Of a stretch of 64,000 bases of DNA, positions 25,501 to 64,000 are shown one piece after another. Under the pieces are notes generated by a model, which saw only the letters and a program-made list of their open reading frames with translations, did not search any database and was not told the DNA's origin. Source of the DNA: Pholis gunnellus (Eukaryota; Chordata; Actinopteri; Perciformes; Pholidae); assembly GCA_910591455.2 (NCBI GenBank), contig OU342820.1, forward strand, positions 6,647,706 to 6,711,705, read 5' to 3'. The translations under genes were made by a program, and so were the position numbers. The number at the start of each line of letters is the position of its first letter. The first letter of the stretch is position 1.

Positions 25501-27905
25501 GGCTAGGCATCGTCAACGCCAGCACCAGTGATGCGGATGTACTAAAGGTAATAATGAGAGAAGTAGCAGTAGAATGGGCTCCAGCTGGTAGACGTTCCCC
25601 AGCTTTGTGAGGCGCAATTCCATGAAAACAAATAAGCAGCTCTTGGCTTTTTGGAAAAAACAAAGTTGCTGCCAGTAACAACATTTCTCAAGATGAGCTG
25701 CAAATGATTTACTGTACAAGAAAGTTACGTTTCCCAGATCCAAATATTCAGCTGCTCCTTAATGTTAAAAGGAACAAAGAGTCTTTGATAAATAATGAAG
25801 CCCAAGATCATATTCCACTCTTATTAACTTGTGTTTTTGCTTAGAGACACAGGCTCTTACAGTGTTTTATATTTTTATATTGCTAATGTAAATTGAAATC
25901 TTGCCCTGCTGCTGGATATCAATGATCCACACCAGGGGTTGGTCATGGCACCATCGGATTATCACCTTAGGGCATTGAATTTAAACATGTTTGGTATATT
26001 TAGGTCCTCTCTAGTGGTTTGTGGTCAGGAAATAGCAATAAACTCCTTTTGGCCAATGTAAATGATGAAATGACCTCATTACAGCCTCCATGAAACACAG
26101 TACGCTCTGTAAACTTTGTATAACAGAGGAATCTATTATTATTACTTTCCTGCCGTTGCTCTTTGCTGGGAAATAAAACAAAGCAAGCCAAACCAAAATT
26201 GAATGTAAATTTACTCAAGTGGTTTCCCTTTTTTAAAAAGAAAAAGCCTTGTTGGCTTCTGCCTTGGCTGACTGATTGATGATGATGTTCGCCAGAGAGA
26301 GACCTTCATACAAGCCGGGCTCATAGTTATCAGCCATCTTGAGTATATATTCTTTTGGCCATGCTAGCAGCATGGCTCTAGTTGGTCAGTTGGTCTACCA
26401 CTTTGGTCAAATATTGGATGTGTTGGGCTTATTGCCAAGATTATACAGATATTGATGGTCCCCAGAGGATGAATCCTTCTGATCCTCTGCTGCCACTAAT
26501 GGGTCTACATTTTACCCTGAGAAGTACCATAACATCTACAAGATGGATTGGCACAAACGTTTGAACAGATATTCATGATTGTCTGATACATGTCCCCATT
26601 AGGATGAATTGTAATAACTTTGATGATCTCTTAACTTTTCATATAGTGTCCTTCCATTCCGTTAATGCTAAAACAATTAAATTCCCATCAGCCTCCCTCA
26701 ACTGTACTTTGTATTTAGTGCTAATGTTAGCATGCTAACACTTTAAACTAAGATGGTGAACATGGAAATCTTTATATCTGTAAACATCAGCATGTTAGCA
26801 TTGTCATTGTTAGCATGTTTAGCATTGCTGTAGACTCTTGACTGTGTAGATCTACCTACGTGATACACTTGACCTCATCGCTCATAACCGATGCCAATGG
26901 TGAGGTTGATGTCGTCAAGTCAAATGAAGTTATCTCTGAAGTACACATCGAACATCTGTTTGATTTTACACCCATGAGGCATCCAAATGTTTTGAGCACA
27001 GTGGTCAACAGCCATGGAAGCAGTGCTTCTTAATAAGGTTTACAGAATAAACGGCAATACTTTCTGCATTTTTGCCAAAAATGAGCGGTGAGCTGTGGTT
27101 TCAACATTTAGAATTAAAAAATGTTTTATTTCAAAATTCTAAAACGCTTCTTTGATACAAACATCACATTTATAATGTGTGCACTGATTTCATATATGAA
27201 GGATTTGATCAGAATTGCATGTTGGGATTTGTGTTTCACCTTTTGATTTAGTTGTTTAGTTGCCCTCTGTATACAGTTGTGTAGATAGAAAGTGATCAGA
27301 TGAGGCTCATTCACCGCAGTAAGTCGCAGTCAGTGGCACCTAAATTCCATGTCGTTAATGTTTGGCTGCTCTGGGACAACTGCAAACTTCTATACAACAG
27401 CTTAAAGCTTTAATTCTGCTTATCCCAGGCTGCACGACGGTACTGCCCCCACCACGTTGGTCATTACCTGGGCATGGACGTCCACGACACTCCTGACCTG
27501 TCCCGCTCACAACCTCTACAGCCAGGAATGGCCATCACTATAGAACCAGGTATAGACTAACTAGCATTTTGAATACCCGTTACTCTTTTGTTTTTTCCTC
27601 ATGATGTGCGGCTGTGGCTTTGTTAATCATGAGTCTGGGTGAGATTCATTACGCATGATCTATTCTGCATTCTCTTTCATGTTTCACATTGTTCCTGCTT
27701 TCATCAGTTTTCCACTTTTCCTCCTCCTGTTGTCACAGGGTTGTACATCGGCGAGGACAATGACCAGGTGCCAGAGCGTTTCCGCGGCCTGGGCGTCAGG
27801 ATTGAGGACGATGTGGTGATTCGAGACAAGGGAAGGCCTCTGATTCTGTCCCGTGACGCACCAAAGACCATCGCTGACGTAGAGAAAGCCTGCGCCCAGA
27901 GATAG
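20944..27905 (+). CDS. xpnpep3: X-prolyl aminopeptidase 3, mitochondrial (M24B metallopeptidase)
   Basis: XPNPEP3 removes an N-terminal residue preceding proline, uses two Mn2+ ions, and is found in mitochondria and cytosol. Loss causes a nephronophthisis-like kidney disease in people. Exons: 20944-21013, 21332-21454, 21729-21916, 22058-22277, 23894-24078, 24495-24557, 24819-24932, 25072-25157, 25364-25547, 27429-27549 and 27739-27905. Total 1521 nt, 506 aa, about the mammalian size. The first ~40 residues are Ser/Arg/Lys-rich without acids, fitting a mitochondrial presequence. The AMP_N domain covers about 65-200 and the pita-bread catalytic domain about 245-495. The five expected metal ligands are visible: D329 (LLDGG), D340 (SDVTRTW), H423 (HHVGHYLGMD), E450 (ITIEPG) and E474 (VRIEDD). 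A more upstream ATG (20906) gives only a two-codon uORF, so 20944 is chosen. Confidence 0.96.
22484..22548. repeat. (AC)n microsatellite in xpnpep3 intron 4
   Basis: This is a perfect AC run of 65 bases, about 205 bases downstream of the exon 4 donor at 22278. Confidence 0.97.
26340..26850. repeat. Probable fish interspersed repeat in xpnpep3 intron 9
   Basis: This stretch carries phrases typical of a common spiny-rayed-fish repeat as I remember it: 'cccatcagcctccctcaact', 'gctaatgttagcatgctaac', 'aactaagatggtgaacatgg' and 'catcagcatgttagcattgt'. It has no long reading frame. Class and borders are not resolved; the limits given are approximate. Confidence 0.5.
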
Positions 27906-28271
27906 GCCTGGGAGAGACGGACAAGTGAGCCACGACATCGATGGCAGGCTGAGGGCTGTGCTTTTCCAACCCACATCATCAGGCTCGGGGCCCAGGTGCG
28001 TGAAAGGTGGGAGCACACTGCAAGACCAGGTTCATGTTTGTAGTTTCCAACAGTGAATGATGGTGAAGAGCTCAACAGTAAAAGGTTGGTTTAGTTGTTT
28101 CAGGGGTTACGGTGTAGCTTTAGAGCTAACGCACGTATACTACCCTGTAACCGACGTATTCCTCCTCAACAATGTTTGCTACAGTACATTCACATGGAGA
28201 CTAATCTTGATCATGTATATTACACACTTCTAGTGTTGCGATGGTACGGTTGAAATCTAACGCTGAACCAT

Positions 28272-28277
28272 AATAAA
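28272..28277 (+). terminator. xpnpep3 poly(A) signal
   Basis: A canonical AATAAA lies about 367 bases after the xpnpep3 stop codon, a plausible 3' UTR length. Confidence 0.65.
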
Positions 28278-28684
28278 GTATATTTTCAGCTGAAGCCCCA
28301 GTGGTTAGATCCAACAACCATGCAAGCGTTTTCATTCTTAAAACCTGTTTGCTCCACACCATGTTTTTCAGAATTACACCTGGATATAATTATTTGTTTG
28401 TTGCCCCTTTTTAAAAAAATAAAATAAATCAAACTTTTCCAAGCCAAAGTACAAACACTTAATTTGTTTCTTAAACAAATCATTCTTTCGTAGCTCAAAT
28501 GTTGAACATTCACTCACTGAGCTGCAGGAAGGACCAGAGCATGTCAAATGAACAGACCATGTTAATATACACAAGTGATGAATAGAGATGAACCAGTCTT
28601 AAACCGCTGCTCCTGACAAACCTGGAATGATGGCAATGATTACACCAGAACATGGAAATGGCTTTAAAAGTGTTCACTGAAAAG

Positions 28685-28688
<4 letters not shown>

Positions 28689-28720
<32 letters not shown>
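28689..28720. repeat. (TG)16 microsatellite
   Basis: This is a perfect TG run of 32 bases in the spacer downstream of xpnpep3. Confidence 0.96.
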
Positions 28721-28722
<2 letters not shown>

Positions 28723-31123
28723 AATTATGTATTTAAGCAGAGAAAATGTGATCTTTTTTTTGTTTGTGTATTAAAAAGATCTTTCTCTCCCGTTCAATGC
28801 TAATGCATGCCTTTTTCTTTTTGCTGACAAAAAGAAACAAGTTAAAGAATGTAGGCTCGTAGCTGGAGTCTGAGTTGAAGTTTGAAGTAACAATGGGTGG
28901 GTGCACTACAGTGCCTTTGTACTGAACTCTGCAACATGCCCAGCACATTGCCGTTAAATTTGTTGGTGCTCAAAGTACCAAAAGGAGTTTGAAAAATTCC
29001 ACCTTTAAAACAAAATGGAGAGACACTGTAACTCGCAGTATTTGTTGAAAAATTTAGCCAAATCTACACAGAGGCAAGAAACTGTGATTACTGTGTTCTA
29101 ATACCACAACCCCTCAAAACACTCGTTTCTGATTGGCTGGCATGCGTCCATAAAAATGATTTAGCAGGACTTCTCAAGCATACTTCCGGACAACATTTTA
29201 ACCACCCTTGTAAAACAGTGCACAGGCTGCAGGTATCCAAAGCGACAGGGCTTATTTCACACTACATTTAGAGTTAAACTTGTGTTCAGCTATACCTTTT
29301 TTAAATGTTGGCATTGAATAAAATGACTCTTGTGTGAGTTCTAGAGGCTTGGGGCAGTTTCCTGCTCTGGCTTGTTGATAATCCAGCCATGGCTCTCAGC
29401 AACCCCCCCAAATACAACAGTGTGCAACCATTTCCAGCAGACAAATTGACTGTACTGCTACCTGCTCAGCACAAAATGACTGACGGGCTAAAAGTAAACG
29501 AGTGACTGGTCAAACAAGTTGAGCATCTAGCATTAACGACTGATTTTAGAATGAATTATGGTCCCAGTCTATTTAGTGCGTCACAGTCATTCCAGTGATG
29601 CGGCACAACACCAGGACCCTAGCTCGCCTAAATGCAACAGGGCCATAATTAATGTTATTCATTACACCTGTGTGCTGCTCTGAAAGAGTCACATGATTAG
29701 TTAAATGGAGATAAACTGTGTGTAGTCAAGTGGATCATAGTATTAATACACCCGGGTCTTTTAACGAGTCAGTATTGTGACAAAACATTCACCTCCAAGC
29801 AACTCAACGAAAAGTTGATTAAAAAGCACAAGTTGAGATAGATACAACAACTTTTCTAAGTCCCTGAATATCTATAAATAAGCAGTATTTGCTGCCAAAT
29901 ATCTATTAAATACTGACTTGGAGTGTGTAAAACCGTATGCAAACAAGTGTGCGTGAATACTTTTTAAAAAGCTACTGTATGTGTGAACTAAATGTAAAAG
30001 GGGCTCTGAAGTCAAAGTGACAAAGATGGGTTATTTTCGTATGTGACTCGATTGGTCCTATTAGGTGTCAAGTCATACTCTCACTGTGTTATCAGACAAC
30101 TGATTTATTAGCTGCTTTGGCACAACACTTGAATGAAAATGACTTTTATAAATGTGTGAAATTCTCAAATCCATAGCTAATTTTGTCAGAACAGTGTGCA
30201 TTTCTTGCTTTCACATAGAATACAAATGTTAAAGTAATCTTCAACTGACGCGGTGATGCATTGAGTTAAGTCTTACACTGATGTTGTAATGGTTTGCATT
30301 TTTCTCAAGAGGTGGACTCACCTGGTTTACAGTATGTGCAGAGTTATGACACCATTGAGCTGTTTTCACATTGATCTACTGAAGATGGGAAGTTTCTCTG
30401 TGCTCGCCACTAACGGCAGCTGAAGACGTGCACATGTGAACATGACTTTGTGATATCACAACCAGTCTGGATGTCAATCGTTGGGTTGAAGCTGCACAAC
30501 TGTGAAGTGGAAACTTGAAGCTACATCACATACTGTGAAATTGACTTTTCAGTGGAGGAGTTTTCAGCAGTTAAACTTTTGAAATGAACAAAATATTTTC
30601 TTGCTCATATTTTGATGTCAGAAATGTTAAGTCTATTTTATATTTAGAGCCCTCAGGGGGCTTTAAAATCTGTACAGCACACAAAACCCTCTGTCCTTGG
30701 ACCCTCGCAGCGGATAAGGAAAAACTTTTAACGGGGACAAAATAAATGGATGGATGCGGTTGGCTAATTTATTCACTCTTGACACAAGTTAAATGTTTAC
30801 AGTTAAAGATGAATAAATGGTGTTGTACAGCTTTGATGTGATGATCAGCTATGATCAAAATGCAGCTAAGTGCATTTGCAACACTCAGAGGCCATTCCTC
30901 TCACTTTAATGATTTTTACTTTTGATACTTTAAGTACATTTTGCACTTCAGCTGATGATACTTGCATATTGTATCATGAGTAACATTTAAAGCAGTCGTC
31001 AGTAATGGATTCTTTTTTACAGTGGTCAAGGATCTGAATAACATCACTGATGATTGCATGTCATATTTTGAGAATTGTAACAGTTTTAAAACTTGCTGAG
31101 AAAAATGTACTGGTAAATGCTAC

Positions 31124-31573
31124 CAGTGGTGGAAGAAGTATTCAGGCCCTTTACTTGATTAAAATAGTATTACCAAAAATATTCCATCACAAGTAAAAGT
31201 CCAGCATTCCAAATTGAACTTGAGCATTATGAGCAAAATGTACTTAAAGTATCGAAAGTAAAAGTACTCATGTAGAAGTGCTCCTTTTACAGTGTTACTT
31301 TATTGAAGTAGTTATATCGATGCATTGACACGTTAACACTTTGTGTAAATGTCTTACTTTTCAATTGCTGAATTGTTTAAATGATAACAGTATATCATAC
31401 TGCATCAGATGTTTTAAATTATAATCTGCACAGCAACTAGTTTAGCTTTAAGATAAATGTCGTGGAGTAAAAATATAAAGTAGCAAACAATGTATACATT
31501 CAAGTACAAGTACCTCCAAGTCGTACCTTAGCCTAGTACTTGAGTAAATGTAGTGGGTTACTCTCCACCACTG
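31124..31573. mobile_element. TIR element starting and ending CAGTGGTGGA
   Basis: The left end is CAGTGGTGGAAGAAGTATTC. The right end, read in reverse complement, is CAGTGGTGGAGAGTAACC. The inside is rich in 'aagtaaaagtac' and 'acttgagtaaatgta' motifs, the pattern of a very common teleost non-autonomous DNA transposon family. I found no matching target-site duplication (flanks aatgctac and tgttagag), so the copy may be old or rearranged. It ends only about 200 bases before the inferred ep300 promoter. Confidence 0.65.
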
Positions 31574-31781
31574 TGTTAGAGAGGAGAACATGGAGCGCCA
31601 CTGTCCCCTACAGACTGAAATCGGCTGCTGCCCGACAGAGCACGGAACCGGTTTCCGGACAATCCCGAACACCTACGAAGACAAACCTCCCCTCTCCTTC
31701 CCCTCCCTCCCTCCTCCCCTTCACGCCTAATGTTGCTGTACCTCCAACCCTCCCCCCGTATCAGAGGAGTAGAAACAACAA

Positions 31782-31793
31782 GCCGCCATTTTG
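31782..31793 (-). promoter_or_regulatory. YY1-like motif in the ep300 promoter region
   Basis: GCCGCCATTTTG reads CAAAATGGCGGC on the minus strand, matching the YY1 core consensus AAnATGGCGGC. YY1 sites of this kind usually lie within tens of bases of the start of broad housekeeping promoters. Confidence 0.5.
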
Positions 31794-31984
31794 TTTGTGC
31801 GGACAGACCGTCAGAAACAGGAGGAGATAACCGAGAGAAGGAGCGACTCCGGCAACCGACGGCAGCCACTCCGTGAACCACCGGAGAAAGAACGAGTGGC
31901 GGAATCCTGTCCGTGTTACCGAGAGAGAGAGAAAGCATCGCCTACGAGATAAGACGGCAGTGGAGGGAAAACCGAGTCGGTGAT

Positions 31985-32028
31985 AAATATATATATATAA
32001 ATATATATAAATATATATATAAACACAC

Positions 32029-32060
<32 letters not shown>
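31985..32060. repeat. (TA)n-rich tract in the ep300 leader
   Basis: This is about 76 bases made almost entirely of TA dinucleotides with 'aaatata' and 'aaacaca' interruptions. It lies some 200 bases downstream of the YY1-like motif. Confidence 0.9.
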
Positions 32061-33500
32061 GAATGCATGAGAAGGAAATACTCCGAAAAATCCAAGGAAG
32101 GGGGTGTTTTTGCGGAGCGGAGACGGAGGAGAGGCGGAAGAGGGCTCTGTGTGCTCGTAACGACGAGAAACCTGCGAAAAAGGGGGAAAACATCAACATG
32201 AAAAATCACTATGTGTCCGTCGCGGAGGAAGGAAGGAATCCGCATAGACAATTATATAAATAAATTGCTGCCGGGCAGACGGGAGAGGTGGAAAGAAAGA
32301 CGGGTTTAAAGAGAAGAAGGGGAAAATTGCCAGGATCAACACGAAGGGGGGGCATTCTCCATCACAAAGAGTCAATGAGAGGATTTTGTCAGCCCAAATT
32401 ATTTTAAAAGGGGGGGTGTCAATATTAGTGTGCCGATCAGAAGCTTTCCGCTTCCGAAATAGCCATCATTTCTCAGCGACCCACCGTCATTTTGTTTTAA
32501 ATCACATTTTCTTCTGTCGCCCTGTGGCTGTGCTCCGGTTTTTGCTTAACGTCTCTTTTTTTTTCTCTCTTCCCCGGCATGGCCAAGACATCACATAAGC
32601 AGTGAGTAACGGGTGTCTTTTTTTATTTTTTTTTAATATGCATCATTCTTTTCATCATCTGAGATTTCAAGAAACCCGTGGGAGGACCCTCTCGTGGAGC
32701 AGAACATAAGTAACCCCACAGATCGTCCTCTGCAAAATAAAACTAATTGCATCAATCTTGACTGCCCCGCTGATTGGCAATTAGCGCCGTTATTTCCCTC
32801 AAGAAGTATACCGACAGATACAGCCTGCATCAGAATCGATTGCACAAGAGCAGCGATTTTTGACGAGACTTTTTTTTTTCCTTCTGTTTTCAACCTTTGC
32901 CGATCCTGCCGACCGCGAGAGGCGTGCTCGCGCGAAAAGGGGGCTGCAACAACCAAATGTGCAAAAATACGAGTCTGTTCTTTCTGACCCAGTGCCTTGC
33001 ATGGTCACACACACTAAGTGCACATTCTAGTCGGCATGCAAAGAAAAGTCATGCATGGATCCACACATCCGCAATATATGCTCCTTGTATCTGAGTAACT
33101 GCAAAGTGTGGGACTCGATCCGGTGTTTTCATCTTTCTGCAGAGCTGTTGAACTATTTATTCACTGACTGTTAAGCCAATGCAAGTTGTTCCCCCTCCCC
33201 TCTCGGTATTGCACTCGAGAGTACCACTCACGCTTTAATTGTACCGAGGACTCCTGCTGGTGGTCTCCACTCACCGGGTGACCGCCTCCTCGGTCTGGAT
33301 AACGTGAAGGAGTCGTTGACATCAGTGAGATGTCTGGTCAGGTGAGAGGAACGAGGCTCTCGTAACTGTTGCATGAGAGAAGTGAACACGGGGACCCTCC
33401 TGGTTTGTGTTTCTGGACCAGATTTATCATTTTCCCCGTGATCCCTGACCGAGAGACACTCCGCTGGAATCGTGAAATACGGGGATTTTCTCCGCCGACT

Positions 33501-33578
33501 ATGGCGGACAGGACCGAGTGCAGCACGGAGGACGGATCTCGGGACAGTTTTTGTGTCGCAGAAGAAGAGGCTGCATGA
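33501..33578 (+). other. Candidate upstream ORF in the ep300 leader (25 aa)
   Basis: An ATG within CTATGGCGGAC opens a 25-codon frame (MADRTECSTEDG...) closed by TGA at 33576-33578, about 300 bases before the ep300 start. The start overlaps a second YY1-like core (ATGGCGG), so the motif could serve transcription rather than translation. There is no evidence that it is translated. Confidence 0.3.
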
Positions 33579-33874
33579 GGTTGTCAAGAGGGCCGCACGC
33601 TTTGCCCTTTTCGCCGACTCCACCTTCCCACCTCCTCCTGTTCAAATCTGTGAAGAAACTAAGTCTCCGACAGGGGAGGGGGTCTGATATCTAGAGACTA
33701 ACCCGAGAGAGAGAGACTCTGAGGGACAGAGCTCTACATCTCTTCTCCCCTACCGTCCCCCGAGCGGTGGGGGAACGACCACGAGCGTGTCTTAAAGGGA
33801 GAAGGAGACGATAAAGGAAATACGTTTTCCCTCCGTGGAATCTACATCAATTTTTTTTTTAATTCGTCAAAAAT

Positions 33875-63936
<30,062 letters not shown>

Positions 63937-64000
63937 GAATTCTACTTCACGTGTCAAGTTGAGCTGAAACGCTCTGTGATTCTTCGCACAAACTGCACTC
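63937..64000 (+). other. Start of ep300 3' UTR
   Basis: The last 64 bases follow the TAG stop codon. No poly(A) signal is reached before the window ends. Confidence 0.85.

Larger units (their letters stand above)
27906..31123. other. Spacer between xpnpep3 and ep300
   Basis: After the xpnpep3 3' UTR (to about 28300) this is mainly AT-rich sequence. Open frames on both strands are short and biased by composition. Apart from the TG repeat I see no RNA gene or conserved-looking protein fragment. Human RBX1 lies in the corresponding interval but is not present here. Confidence 0.55.
31574..33874 (+). promoter_or_regulatory. ep300 promoter and long 5' leader
   Basis: The ~2.3 kb before the ep300 ATG are richer in GC and CpG than the spacer, with interspersed purine-rich and TA-rich stretches. 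A YY1-type motif (31782-31793) marks the most likely core promoter. If transcription starts near there, the leader would be about 2 kb and full of upstream ATGs, for example 32063, 32579 (8 codons) and 33501. A donor-like AGCA/GTGAGT near 32602 and an acceptor-like TTTCTGCAG near 33142 could remove part of it. A start site closer to 33500-33800 is equally possible. Confidence 0.5.

Noticed and set aside
20944..27905. Possible intronic dnajb7 copy, as in the mammalian XPNPEP3 neighbourhood
   Set aside because: I searched the xpnpep3 introns for a J-domain HPD motif frame and saw none.

Overview
The window is vertebrate nuclear DNA, most likely from a percomorph-type teleost fish. The evidence is the content: spliced genes with GT-AG introns, compact introns, many (CA)n microsatellites, hAT- and Harbinger-like non-autonomous transposons, and fish-type repeats containing 'gctaagctaa' or 'gttagcatgctaac' motifs. 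The species call is inference. No bacterial, viral, CRISPR or toxin feature was found.

Layout, left to right: the 3' end of rangap1 (+, last five exons); complete chadl (+, 10 coding exons, 773 aa) with an 855-bp hAT-like element in its last intron; an isolated tRNA-Gln(CUG) gene (+); complete rbx1 (+, 5 exons, 108 aa); complete st13 (-, 12 exons, 371 aa), tail-to-tail with rbx1; complete xpnpep3 (+, 11 coding exons, 506 aa), head-to-head with st13; a roughly 6-kb region holding repeats and the ep300 promoter and leader; and complete ep300 (+, 30 coding exons modelled, 3120 aa), whose stop codon lies 64 bases before the window ends. I built each model by hand from splice sites. For every complete gene the summed coding length is a multiple of three and the reading frame passes through each junction.

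The gene set matches the human 22q13.2 neighbourhood (ST13, XPNPEP3, RBX1, EP300, L3MBTL2, CHADL, RANGAP1), but order and orientation differ. rbx1 lies between chadl and st13, and the rangap1-chadl pair lies on the far side of st13-xpnpep3. The genes do not form an operon; they act in separate processes: Ran cycle and SUMO biology, extracellular matrix, cullin-RING ubiquitin ligases, Hsp70 co-chaperoning, X-Pro aminopeptidase activity, and histone acetylation.

The most unusual material is in ep300. The folded domains (TAZ1, KIX, bromodomain, RING/PHD, HAT, ZZ, TAZ2, NCBD) are recognisable and conserved. The linkers between them have grown through in-frame tandem repeats: glutamine runs of 40 and 52 residues, a 21-bp heptapeptide minisatellite, a 7x hexapeptide array and a 3x hexapeptide array. 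Two ep300 introns also carry long CA tracts 10-70 bases past the 5' splice site. Another intron holds one transposon nested inside a second with long inverted arms. I found no convincing previously undescribed biological system.
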